Assembly: GCA_015698045.1 (NCBI GenBank)
Contig: BLAL01000193.1
Span: forward strand, 451,001-515,000
Reading direction: 5' to 3'
Length of the DNA: 64,000 bases
DNA from: Rhizophagus clarus
Lineage: Eukaryota > Glomeromycota > Glomeromycetes > Glomerales > Glomeraceae
The position numbers and the translations under genes are program-made. Position 1 is the first letter of the stretch. Each line of letters begins with the position of its first letter. The notes beneath the pieces were generated by a model, which worked only from the letters and a program-made list of their open reading frames with translations, did no database searches and had not been told where the DNA came from. Below are positions 1-10,049 of the stretch, piece by piece.

Positions 1-1
1 T

Positions 2-481
2 AATGCAGCAGCTGGTAAAAATGTATTGAATAATTTAGAAGAAAATGTTGAAGAAATAAATGAATTTGATGAAGCTAATTATTGGTATCATAAAGCGGCA
101 GAAAATGATAATAGCTTCGCTTTATATAAATTAGGTGAGTTACATGAATTAGGTGGGTCTCTTCAAAATGAAAGACGAGCATTTGAATTTTATAAAAAAT
201 CAGCTGAAAAAGGGTTTATCGCTGCTTACTATAAACTTGGATATTTTTATAAATATGGAAATGAAGTTGAAATTAATCTTGAAAAGGCATTTAATTCATA
301 TGAAATTGCTGCAAATGGAGGAAATGTTGATGCACAACGAAGTCTTGCGTCTTTATATGAAAAAGGTGAAGGAATTGAAAAAAATATAGATAAAGCTATT
401 TATTGGTATAATAAAGCTACAGAAAATGGATGTTTAAAATCTAAAGAAAGTTTGAAATTTTTATTAAAACAAGATGATTAA
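2..481 (+). CDS. Sel1-repeat protein, C-terminal part (5' end outside window)
   Basis: The frame is open from the left edge, so the gene starts upstream and only about 159 C-terminal residues are visible. They consist of Sel1-like (SLR) repeats of about 36 residues. Recognisable cores are ANYWYHKAAENDN, ALYKLGELHELGG, FEFYKKSAEKGF, YYKLGYFYKYGN, AFNSYEIAANGGN, RSLASLYEKGEG and AIYWYNKATENG, giving about three and a half alpha-helical hairpins, and the protein ends 479-481 with TAA. SLR solenoids are protein-interaction scaffolds. In Glomeromycotina they are often fused C-terminal to a protein kinase domain, so a kinase N-terminus outside the window is plausible but not seen. No frame break is visible. 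A tiny Sel1 relic at 46336-46476 shows the family has scattered fragments. Confidence 0.85.
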   Translation, partial: NAAAGKNVLNNLEENVEEINEFDEANYWYHKAAENDNSFALYKLGELHELGGSLQNERRAFEFYKKSAEKGFIAAYYKLGYFYKYGNEVEINLEKAFNSYEIAANGGNVDAQRSLASLYEKGEGIEKNIDKAIYWYNKATENGCLKSKESLKFLLKQDD

Positions 482-1590
482 ATTTTATTATTAGAGGATT
501 TAAAAAGTTCAGAAAGAATCTTTTGAAATAAATCACTCAATGTCAATTTAAATTTGTTATTTAGTGAAATTAACGAGAATAATTTTAAATAGAAAGTTGT
601 AGAAAAAAAATAAAAAAAATAAAAAAATAAACAAACAATTAAAAAAAATGAATATGATATAAAAAAAATAACTAGATAAAAGAATCTTTTATTTAAATGT
701 TGTACTGCTGTAGATAATATACCGCAAATATATAAAATGTATATATAATACACGTAGAAAAGGATTGATACATACAAACACACAAGCATCTTTTCTAATA
801 ATTCCTGTGATGAGACACATGAAGTTGCAAAACTCTTTTCCATCGCTGCAAATAAAAATATATACGTATATTTGGCTTTCATGATTTTCTTTCACTTCGC
901 ATACAGGCCTAATAACAAAAGGTTACACTTTGAAAGAGGACATTAAAAATGTTTTCCAGATTATTATCTTGCAGTTCTTTGAAAATCAAATAAAGAATAT
1001 CTTCGTTCAATTCGATCGTTTTTTATTAAAAAAATAATTTAGTTGAGTGCTCAAATGACAATATTTATACAATTTATTTCGTGCAGAAAGACAATGTAGG
1101 GTTACAGATGATTAGCCGGTAACCTTTCAAACTTTGATGCATACTTTTCTTCGTACAGGCTATCAGAAAAAAAAAATTCAAGCTTCAGTAATAATAAACA
1201 CTTACTCTGATACATTTCCGTAGAAAAAAATCTTTTTCCTTTGGTATTTTTCAAAAGCAAGCGTTTTGTTATTCTTAAGTAATTGTATATTCTTTTAAAA
1301 ATTTTAATTAAAAACATGGGATAAAATACAAAGAAAATTCCCAAATTTGAATTTTCTATGAGAATATAAAGAATATAAAGTTGAATATACGCATTATGTA
1401 TCACATGGTGTAATATATAATTTTGGTTTACTGTTACGGAAAGTAAAATATGACTTTGTATTTATAAGAATTATAAATATTTTATGGATTCGTTAAACCA
1501 TAGTAAATATGGTAAATGTTATAACAGATAAAGAGGATAACGAAATTTATTGACAATAAAGAGTATATTACATAAAGAACAATTCGTCGA
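482..1590. other. Intergenic, AT-rich, no gene seen
   Basis: This stretch lies between the Sel1 gene and the 3' end of an F-box gene. It is AT-rich with A-runs at 600-670. Short open frames here have no family features and biased composition. I see no RNA gene or mobile element. Confidence 0.5.
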
Positions 1591-3057
1591 TTAACTATTT
1601 TCTTGAACCCATTCAAAATCTTCGAAATTATAACTTTCATCCAGATAATGATTATGGTGGTGATATTTTTTAACAATTCCTTGTGTTATATATTCTCCTA
1701 CTATTTCATAATATTTCAATCCGTTATAAACTCCCCAATTACTATCTTGAATGGTTTGTAAAAGCATAGAACTTTTACCTTTCCAATTATCAAGGAATAA
1801 CTTTAAAGATTCTGATTTAGGTGCTTCAAAAAAATGGAATTTAAATTTAAACAAATTAGTTGGTGATGAACTAACCAAAATTTCAAACAAATAATCCCAA
1901 TTGAATATTTGGTCACTATCGCTCCAAAAAATTGTATTATCAACGATAATATATAATCCATTTAAATATTGACAATTGGTTAATAAATTTTTAAATTCTA
2001 AAATATTACAATTTCTAACCACTAATTTAAGATATTCGAGGTTTGGACAATTTTTATAAATAATTTGAATAATTCTTTCATTATCAACCTCTTTATGAAG
2101 CACACAATCAATATTTACTTCAATAAGATTTCTATTTGTAGTTTCAATTAAACTTGTTAAAGATTTGATTGGAATTCCTCTAGCTTTTAAGATTTGTAAA
2201 GATGGTAAGGATACTTTCTCTAAATAATTCCATGTCATTATTTCAATAGCATTGTCACCTAATTCTAATGTAACCAAATTATTAAAGGATGAAAGAATTT
2301 TGGTGGTAGGTTGTTTAATCATCTTAAAATTTTGTATAGTATCTGCATGTTTAATCAACGATTTTTCAAGAATTTTGCAAAATTGTTCATCAGTTTTTAA
2401 ATACCCCTTGGTTAGTAAACTAACATTAAATAATTTTTTGGAACTTTCAACTAATTTAATAATTCTATAATTGTTGTTATCCTCTCCAATAATAAGTTCT
2501 AATTCTTTAATTGGTTTGCATAATTCTGTTAATCCGAACAAAATATCATCATTTATGCAAGTATTACAGCTAAGAAATTCCAGCTCTGAAAAACAATACT
2601 TGGCTCCAGGAATAAGTTGTATTTGATAATTAAATTGATAAGGTATATAAAGATGCGTAAACCTAGTATCTTTATTGATAAAAAGATAAGTTATTTCTTT
2701 CTCAACAATTAAGATTACACTATCATCTTTACAAATAGTTTTGATCAGTTCAATTAATTCATTAAAATTTAAATGTCTACAGAGGCTAATGTAATTAAAA
2801 AAAGGTTTTTGATATTTTGTCAAAATATTAATTTCTTGACTTGATAAATTATTTCTTGACTCATCTGATAAATGTGAAATTATTACATTTAATAATAATT
2901 CTTTTCTTTCCAAATATTTCCAAGGGTTCTTCCATAAAATTGGAATAATTGTTTCACACCAATTTTTATTAACTGTAAGGGATGAAATAAGGGTTTCCTT
3001 ATCGTTTCGTAATTCTTGAAAAATTAAGTAAAGAATATCTTTGTTTAATTTGTACAT
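1591..3057 (-). CDS. F-box / leucine-rich-repeat-like protein, 488 aa, single exon
   Basis: The start at 3057 gives an N-terminus beginning MYKLNKDILYLIFQEL, followed by LTVNKNWCETIIPILWKNPW. This is the F-box form typical of the very large Glomeromycotina F-box family, with the NKxWCExxxPxLWKxPW motif. The remaining 430 residues are irregular leucine-rich segments (LVTLELGDNAIEI, CPNLEYLKLVVRN, LLTNCQYLNGLYII) consistent with a substrate-binding solenoid. F-box proteins join Skp1-Cullin1 ubiquitin ligases, and the C-terminal part would choose the target, which is unknown. The frame is uninterrupted, the length matches the paralog at 30868-32325 (485 aa), and the two share the same architecture. 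The gene is intronless. It is expected to act in cytosol or nucleus, since no signal peptide or membrane segment is seen. Confidence 0.85.
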   Translation of the reverse strand: MYKLNKDILYLIFQELRNDKETLISSLTVNKNWCETIIPILWKNPWKYLERKELLLNVIISHLSDESRNNLSSQEINILTKYQKPFFNYISLCRHLNFNELIELIKTICKDDSVILIVEKEITYLFINKDTRFTHLYIPYQFNYQIQLIPGAKYCFSELEFLSCNTCINDDILFGLTELCKPIKELELIIGEDNNNYRIIKLVESSKKLFNVSLLTKGYLKTDEQFCKILEKSLIKHADTIQNFKMIKQPTTKILSSFNNLVTLELGDNAIEIMTWNYLEKVSLPSLQILKARGIPIKSLTSLIETTNRNLIEVNIDCVLHKEVDNERIIQIIYKNCPNLEYLKLVVRNCNILEFKNLLTNCQYLNGLYIIVDNTIFWSDSDQIFNWDYLFEILVSSSPTNLFKFKFHFFEAPKSESLKLFLDNWKGKSSMLLQTIQDSNWGVYNGLKYYEIVGEYITQGIVKKYHHHNHYLDESYNFEDFEWVQENS

Positions 3058-4169
3058 GGTTAAAGGCGCATTTGATCATCGCAAATGACACAATATTTAT
3101 GTCATGCATGTCGTACAACGGGCATTTGTGTACCATATATCACGTGACAATTTGTAATTATCGATTTTTTTATACCTCGAGAAATTACTCTTTCGGTAGT
3201 AATAAAAAAGCAATTAATACACGTTAACTAATATATCGTAGTATATAATAGAATTGATAAGAAAAAATATACATACTAAGCCATGTCATAAATTCTGATA
3301 TAATGATCCGTTAATATTGCATTGTTAATAATCGTAAAATCTTTATCAAAATTTTATTAGAATGTAATAACCCAACTTCGTAATAATATCTCATATTTAG
3401 TAAAGTATATAAATTTGAAAACTCTATCAATTCTTGCGTTGCACTAGATTATTAAACTATAGAAATCGAAATTTCGTTAATAACGAGTTTTATGCCTTAA
3501 TTATTAAACCTTTGAATGTAAAAGTCTATGAACTTTTAATATGTAGTTTATGCCAGTTTATAAAATATTAGATATCTTGAATCAATTGTTCCATAGAGGC
3601 CATTAAAAATACCTACACGAACGTTAATAATGTTGTGAATGGTATTAAAATTCAATTAAAATCACACGTTTTCAATACAAACGTTTTAAAATATCGGTCG
3701 TCACTATGATGTCAAAATCACAAATTCTTAAATTTTTGAAGCAAAACTTACAAATTAATTGTAATATTCGAATTATTTAGACAAAATATATTGTCTCTAA
3801 TTCATTTGCTAATTTAAAATGTTAACAGGTGGAAATAAATCTCTTATAGTTTGTAATCTATAGAAACATTTTCTGATCAACAACCGGTTAAATGATTAAA
3901 GAAATGAAATTAATAAAATTTTAAAAATACGTTAAAATTACACATTGAGAAATCGCATATACACGATACACGAATACTACTTCTTGGACATTTGTAACTG
4001 GATATATCTGTTTATTAAATTTGTAAATTCAGAAATCCTATAAATCATTAATATTACCTAATTTTCGTTAACAAATTTTTTTAGTTGTCTTCGTTAAAAA
4101 CTACAATAACAAAAATTTTTACTAATCGTTTTGAAAATTTGCTACTTTTCACTATTACCGTATATACTC
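3058..4169. other. Intergenic, upstream of the F-box gene
   Basis: AT-rich sequence holding the presumed F-box promoter next to 3058. I could not assign any TATA box or other element with confidence, and no gene or repeat is evident up to the GC-rich block at 4170. Confidence 0.4.
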
Positions 4170-4470
4170 CGGCCCTGCCACAAAGGGACTTCCTAAGAAG
4201 TGCACTATGCTCCACCCTGCAATTTCGCATAGCACCATGCCGGCCCACAACCAACCGGTCCTATCGCAGGACTGCAGCAACAAACTGGTACCCACGAGCT
4301 TACTAAAAGCAAGCGCCTATGCTCCAACCCTCGCATAGTACTATACCGCTCCGATAAATTCCCAACCAGCCCTACTGTGAGACTGCAGCAAAGCTGGTAC
4401 CCACAGGCTTACAAAGTAAGCACGCTATGCTCCCACCCATGCATAGCGTCATGCTGCTCCATCAAAAGTC
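4170..4470. repeat. GC-rich degenerate tandem repeat, about 3 units of 108-112 bp
   Basis: This is an island of GC-rich sequence in an AT-rich setting. The anchor CTATGCTCC recurs at 4205, 4317 and 4425, and ACTGCAGCAA recurs at 4271 and 4382. Each unit contains CTATGC, a C-rich loop (for example TCCAACCCT), then GCATAG, so each can fold into a hairpin. The third unit has an 8-bp stem, CGCTATGC with GCATAGCG. The block is followed by A-rich sequence (4470-4720). It could be a fragment of a dispersed element. I do not recognise a named family. Confidence 0.7.
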
Positions 4471-5358
4471 CCAATAAATAAGAAAAGCGGAAAGAGAAGA
4501 TATAAAGGAAAAAAAGAAAGGTAAAAATGGAAAAAACTAAATTGAAGATAACGTGCCCACCCTCCCTCCTAAATAAAAGAAAAGGAATAAAATAACATAA
4601 AAACGAAATAATGAACGATAAAAACAATAAAATAGAAAAAGTAGAACAGTAAACAGAAAAAAAATGAAAATAAAAATAAATAAACTATACTATAAAATAA
4701 GTGAAAAAGAAATTTTTCTTTTAAAATAAAATTTTCTTAAAAATAAAATTTCTTTGATATTTTTTCGTTTATTTTTTTTTTTCGTATTTTTTTTTTTTTT
4801 ACGAAAAAATGGAGAGGGAAAATAGGCTTTTTTATATAATTTTATGTTATACAAAACTAGAATAAAAAAATTGCTTATACTCCGTCATATTAAATCATAG
4901 TAAACACATGAAAATTCGCAATGACTCATATTGAAGTTTACACCAATAAATTAAATGACTCATCAAAATTATATTTACGATGGCTCATCTTAAACTTTCA
5001 CATGATTACTAATAGATTTGTATTATTATTAATTATTATTATCTTTTTTAATTATATTACTAATTTTACTAATTTTTTTGTCATATTTTCCAATAATTAT
5101 TTTAACTAATATATGGTTTCAGTAAAGTATATCAAGGATCTATTCAGTCATAACTAGTCAGGTGTGATATCAGTTCATCAGTTCACAGCAATAAGAAACT
5201 ACATACGCCTGTATTTTTTTTTCATATAATGATGCGTGAGTAATATTACACGAAATTCAAACTACTTGCTTTTGTATTAAATATATTCAATCGTAGATAC
5301 CTTCAATCCTTAAATCTTAAATAACATTGTTATACTACTGGTAATTGAAAGGTTTAAA
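4471..5358. other. Intergenic, homopolymer-rich
   Basis: A-rich purine sequence to 4720, then A/T runs around 4740-4810 with a 13-T tract, then plain AT-rich sequence. No gene is supported. No TTAA-flanked inverted end for the downstream piggyBac relic could be identified. Confidence 0.4.
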
Positions 5359-6480
5359 ATGTCACGACTTAATGCTGATTTGCCTCAATATTTAGATGAT
5401 GATGAAAAAACGCTTTTTAGTCAATCACCTTTAGTGTATAATTTCTATCAAGATTTTACGAAGTATTACTAATGCAGGCAAATATGCCTGCAAAGTTTTT
5501 AGATTTAAATTATTACATAATTAGCAATTAAAATTATTAGAATATTAAACTAGGATCCTTCAAGTATATTATAATAAAATTGATATTTATTATGAAAGTT
5601 ACATTTATCAGTTATCACGAAGACGAGATTATTTAGACGAAATAGATGATGATGATAATAGGGATAATAATGCCAATAATAAGAGAAAACAAAGAAGAAA
5701 TAATAGTAATAATGAAACTTTTCAATTTATTTTAGAATTCAGTGCCATCAACATACTCATCAATTACATAATTCAAATGTAATTTTTCCAAACTCCCTTA
5801 TACCTGAAAATCTTATTCCATATTTTATTTTCTCTCAATTTTTTTTTCAAAACAAATCGAAATTATCGCACAAAATACAAATACTATGTATACTATCAAA
5901 TTACAAAAAGTAGCAATTTATCTAAAGAGAATCGCAAGTGGATAGAATTAATAGCTGATGAATTAAAGGCATGGCTTGTTCTTGTAATATATATGGGCAT
6001 TTTTAAATTCCCGTCTGTGGAAGATTATTGGATATGTAAAACTGTTAATAAATTTAATTATTTTAAAATTTTATACTAAATTATTTTAAATAATTTTTAC
6101 ATAAAACGATATTTACATATTTTCGGACATAACACAACAAACCAATATTTTTTCCAAGATTGAACCGTTAGCTTCACATATTCGTAATATATCTAAGAAA
6201 TTCTATCTTCCTGTATCCAATATTGCAATCGATGAGATGATAATACGATTTTCTGGGCGAAGCGCTTATTTATTTCGAATAAAGAATAAGTCAACTCAAG
6301 AAGGCTACAAAATATTATCATTATGTGAATCGGGTTACACATATACCTTTATGTTTACATCAAGAGTCGAATCTTCTAATGTTATTCCTATTGCTAATGG
6401 TAATAAAATTTGTGCCGAAGTGTATCATTTAGTTAGCTATGGCAAGCCATCTAAGACAAAAGTGTGTCATATTTTGCAGC
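5359..6480 (+). pseudogene. piggyBac-type transposase relic (DDE_Tnp_1_7 family)
   Basis: A 37-residue open frame starts at 5359 and is stopped at 5470. Disconnected pieces follow. Near 5968-6030 AWLVLVIYMGIFKFPSVEDYW-like sequence resembles the conserved piggyBac block with a hydrophobic stretch then MGI..P...DYW. From about 6150 to 6480 the frame reads IEPLASHIRNISKKFYLPV, then IAIDEMIIRFSGRSAYLFR, then GYKILSLCESGYTYTFMF. This matches the piggyBac catalytic block around the first Asp of the DDD triad (xxDExMxxFKGRS...K...GxKxxxLCxxxxGYxxxF). The C-terminal half, including later catalytic Asp residues, is missing, and the frame runs into the palindromic repeat at 6481. Several stops and frame changes show it is inactive. 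It belongs to a decayed cut-and-paste transposon. Confidence 0.75.
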
Positions 6481-6618
6481 AGGTGCGCTTATTTTTAGGC
6501 GCCTGATGCGCTAAGTGCGGCAGGATGCGCCTATTTTTAGGCGCCTGAGTGCGGCAGGTGCGCCAGTTTTTAGGCGCCTGATGCGCAGGATGCGGCAGAT
6601 TGCGGCAGGTGCGCCTGT
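6481..6618. repeat. GC-rich palindromic tandem repeat truncating the piggyBac relic
   Basis: About three degenerate units of roughly 45 bp are built on GCGCCT-ATTTTT-AGGCGC (hairpin with a 6-bp stem) plus GTGCGGCAGGATGCG-like linkers. Both strands show spurious open frames encoding repeats such as HQAPKN, which I do not accept as genes. The block begins exactly where recognisable transposase sequence ends. Confidence 0.8.
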
Positions 6619-7859
6619 TTTTTTGTTCTTTTTCGATCATAGGCTTTTTTTTGGAAATAAACATTCACTGAGCTTTTGGCATAGATCTACATACATTGCC
6701 AAATTAATTTTATAATCTGATAAAAATAGTAAAGTTTAGTTTTTTTGGTTCGAACCTATTCCACTGGATCGGATATTGTTCTATTTTTGAAATTATCACT
6801 CGTTGGTCTAATTCCCGGCCAGACTTGTGGTTTAAGTGATGACCTCTTTCCATCCCGCCTTCTTTAAAACTTTTTCTTTCTTTTCATTTAGTAATATATT
6901 CATGTACTGTATAATATTAATTTCAATGAATATACAATTATCATACAAGGATTCTTTTTCAATTGTCATTTTTGAAACATTAATGTAAATATTTTTTTTT
7001 ATTGTTCCTAAACAAATCAGTTTTATTAGCAGTCAAATTGACCTTAAAATTTGGTAAATTGCAAGTAAAAAATGGTGAGGTTTTATAATTTTTTTTTTAT
7101 TCAACTAAACCTGAAACCAACTAAACTCTATATGTTGGTTTTGAGATAGCATGAGTATGAACTGAAAGGAAGGTTTTTGTGAAGGTTTTCTGATATGTTA
7201 TTTACTTAGTTATTATAATGCTATTTTAAAATGTGAACAATAATTTTAGTTTATTTCAAATATTAATCTTATGTACTGTTTAAATTTTCATGATTTATTT
7301 GTGAACATAAAGAATTAGTCTTTCCTAATTAATGATACCTTAATCTTAAAGTTTATTAACAAAAATAGAAATAATTGCATAATATTTTTATAGATCACTA
7401 ATTATTTCTTAGAATTGTAGCTACTACACTAACTGTTTTTTTATAAAAATTTATTCCAAAACCTTCTTCATCCTCTTCTAATGGATCAACCATTGATCAT
7501 AAAGACTGATACTGTTCGTCTGTCAATATATTTATCTTGTGTATGAGGTGGAATGGAATTATGTGAAAATGAATCGTGATGGTAAGTGTAAATCGTTATT
7601 GTATTATTTTTTTTCCCCAGTTGCTAATACTTCCGTAATTATACTATAGGTTCGAAATTTCTTAATCTCTGAGAAGTTCTCTTTCGAGAAATAATGTTTT
7701 ATATAGTCTGTGTGTTTGAAAGAGATATAGATAGACAAAATTCTGTAAATATAGGTGGGGATAATTTATTTTGAAAATTTAGTATAGTAAAAGCTGTGGG
7801 GGGGTGAGAATCGCATAATTAGCAATAGAAGTATAAACAAATTAGTTATAGATACTTTT
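6619..7859. other. Intergenic, no gene seen
   Basis: AT-rich sequence with short T and G runs (for example GGGGGGG near 7798-7804). The self-complementary GGTTCGAACC at 6749-6758 resembles a tRNA T-loop but has no tRNA context. I see no supported gene. Confidence 0.4.
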
Positions 7860-8060
7860 TCATAAATGTAAGAGAGCAAAGAAATAACTTGATGCTGGGA
7901 TTCGCATTAAATGGCCTAGGATCCGCGTACTCCCTCCCTCTTTGATAGCATCATACATTTCGCTTGCTACCTCTGATTCGCTATATAACTGAAAAATAAT
8001 TAATAAAGCTTCATCCACTACATTTGCATCAACTTTGTAAAAAATCTTTACATCATGTGT
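7860..8060 (-). pseudogene. Unrecognised coding-like fragment (about 66 codons, no start)
   Basis: On the minus strand a frame is open from 8060 to a TGA at 7860-7862 without an initial Met. It reads DEALLIIFQLYSESEVASEM followed by YDAIKEGGSTRILGHLMR. The composition is balanced, with charged and hydrophobic residues alternating, unlike translated AT-rich noise. A TAG closes it upstream at 8061-8063. I do not recognise the family. It is probably a piece of a decayed gene or an exon of one. Confidence 0.3.
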
Positions 8061-8204
8061 CTATCATAAATTCATAATAGTAGGTTCGCAATTATCGATT
8101 GAAATCATGTGTTCAAAATCAGATGTGTAACTATCAGATTTGCCTTAAATGTCAAGTGGCTTCGCAATTATTTTTTCTACCCGAGACGCGTAAATTCATG
8201 ATTA

Positions 8205-9194
8205 ATGGAGAAGTATTCTGTTGATGAATATTTTGAGACAATGACACCTGAAAAATATCGATTTCTCGATTACTACAAGGATCGTAAAAACCAAGATGAC
8301 TTTACAAACAATTTTCGCCTAGAGACACGAAGACTCCACAAATACTTGAGATACCTGGTGGAAATTGGGTCAGATCTAAGGAAACAAATAGCTTAACATT
8401 TGCTTGATGTTTTTGAGGCGAGTATCATTTACATTTTGATCACTGGCAGGCAGTATGGAGGACCCTGTTAAGTCCCAAGAAGGGAAACATACTTCCACGA
8501 CTACGGTGAGCGCCTGCGTCCCGCTCACTTTATGGTGTTCGTTAGATCCCGTTGTGGTCTACAACTTTTGTAGAGGTGGGGACCTCCAGCAGTCCTGAGA
8601 AGGGGTAACACTCACACAACTATGGCAGGTGCCTGCGTCCCACCTGACCTTACGGCGTTCATTAGATCCTGTTGTGGTCTGCTTTGCCAGTGGGTTGTCT
8701 GCTTTCCAGTGAGGATAAGATAGTAACAAATTGTGTATTATAAATCCTGTAGAATCATCGAAAAAAGAACGTGGATATCGATAAATTCTGGAATGAAGTT
8801 GAAGTTGAATCTCTAGATATAGAGCGTGCCAAAGAAAAAAGTCAACTAAAGTTGGACCAGGTCAATAATTTTACTTACTTCGACATTGTTAAATGGTGTG
8901 CTAATTATTGTTCTGAATTACAGGTAAAATAGCTCGTGTTATGACAAAGGGGACTGAAGAAGGCGTTGAAAACATTATGAAAAATGTTAATAAGGAGCTG
9001 GTATGAATTACATTGCTAACGTCATTAGATAAAAAGCGACCCATATAATTCATCATCAAATTTATTTGATATACTCTAGGATGAGTTAGTTACAAATAAC
9101 GATAGAAAGCCTTACTCACTAAGAAAGAGACCAAGGGTTGATTACAATGTGGATAGAATTTCAAAAAGACAAGAACAAGAAGATGGGTATTAAA
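8205..9194 (+). pseudogene. Unrecognised multi-exon gene or relic, split by a GC-rich repeat
   Basis: Three coding-like blocks lie in order. Block 1 (8205-8396) opens with MEKYSVDEYFETMTPEKYRF and ends LRYLVEIGSDLRKQIA. Block 2 (about 8756-8860) contains VDIDKFWNEVEVESLDIERA and then KEKSQLKLDQ, a charged, probably helical stretch. Block 3 (about 8938-9000, joined to 9081-9194 by a GT-AG intron 9001-9080) reads MTKGTEEGVENIMKNVNKEL, then DELVTNNDRKPYSLRKRPRV and SKRQEQEDGY. The last part is basic and could be a nuclear signal. A possible intron (GTCAAT to TTACAG, about 8861-8922) leaves the frame one nucleotide out, and the join across 8397-8755 is not clear. It is therefore either a gene with introns I cannot resolve or a relic. 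No family was recognised. Confidence 0.35.
8444..8722. repeat. Two-unit GC-rich tandem repeat (about 120 bp) with a covarying hairpin
   Basis: Unit 1 starts near GACCCTGTTA (8461) and unit 2 near GACCTCCAGC (8581). Both contain the same nine-base loop CCTGCGTCC (8513-8521 and 8632-8640). In unit 1 it is closed by GTGAGCG/CGCTCAC (8506-8512 with 8522-8528). In unit 2 it is closed by CAGGTG/CACCTG (8626-8631 with 8641-8646). The stems differ in sequence but keep pairing, while the loop does not change. The units also share the GTTAGATCCCGTTGTGGTCT type of 3' half. The block lies between coding-like blocks, where an intron would be. Confidence 0.75.
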
Positions 9195-9458
9195 TGATTG
9201 GCCTTTTTTTTAACATGACATTTCCGTTGATAACATCTTGATCGCCGAAAAATTATTTTCACCACAAATTGTGATAACTTCTTTTCTAAAAGAAATTGAT
9301 TCCAAAGGATTCCAGACCAAGATCCAGAACTCAAAAAAATACTTTTGACAGAAACGGAGTGTGGAACACTTTTATAACTAAATTCTGTTATGGTGGAACA
9401 ACTAAACCTATGGTTTGTTTCAAACTAGGATAATTTTCAGATTTCAACGGCGATTTTA

Positions 9459-10046
9459 CCCTATAAAAAATAAGTGTCCGGATAATGTCCGGAAAATGTC
9501 CAGAAAAATTATCTAAAATATTGTTCAGAAATTCTGGACACTGTGTATCCAGAAACTGTTCCGAAAACACTGCATTTTCGGGATATTAGGAATTTGTCCT
9601 GAAATTGTCTGGAAATGTATTTTCGTAAAATTTGTCACAAAAGATGATCAATGGATAGATGATCATCATTATTCTTTAACCCAAAATTTTTATATCATAG
9701 ATATATAGTATTTTTGCCTGCTCTGCAATTTTAATTAGTATAACAGAAAAGGTTTTGAATGTCAGTTTTGTGCTTTTTGCATTTTTTTACAAAATTAATT
9801 TATCCTTTTTTGGAAATAGTATCCAGAATTTGTCCAGGTTTAACTGTCCAGAATTTGTCCGAAATTTTATACCAAACAAATACTGGACGAATTCTGGACA
9901 AAGTTAGGACATGTTAAAATTTTAAGTATCAGAAGTGTGTCAGACATGTACCAAAAAAGTGGACATTTTCCGAACACATCAGATTTATTCTGGACATTTT
10001 CCAGACATTTCTGATAACATTTTCCAGACATTTATTTTTTATAGGG
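9459..10046. mobile_element. Non-autonomous DNA transposon (PIF/Harbinger-like MITE), copy 1
   Basis: The left end is CCCTATAAAAAATAA and the right end its complement TTATTTTTTATAGGG, flanked by TTA on both sides (9456-9458 and 10047-10049). A 3-bp TTA/TAA duplication is the hallmark of PIF/Harbinger elements. The interior carries many copies of TCCGGACA / TCCAGAC / TCTGGACA in both orientations and a core GTTTTGTGCTTTTTGCAT near 9763-9780. It is 588 bp long with no transposase. The same core occurs inverted in the related element at 12316-13109. Confidence 0.75.
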
Positions 10047-10049
10047 TTA

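Noticed and set aside
6467-6715. Open frames on both strands across the GCGCCT palindromic repeat
   Set aside because: The frames exist on both strands because the repeat is palindromic and free of stops. They have no domain and are cut off abruptly.
6743-6775. tRNA T-arm-like sequence GGTTCGAACC
   Set aside because: The 5-bp T stem does not form on either strand, and no anticodon arm, D arm or acceptor pairing was found.
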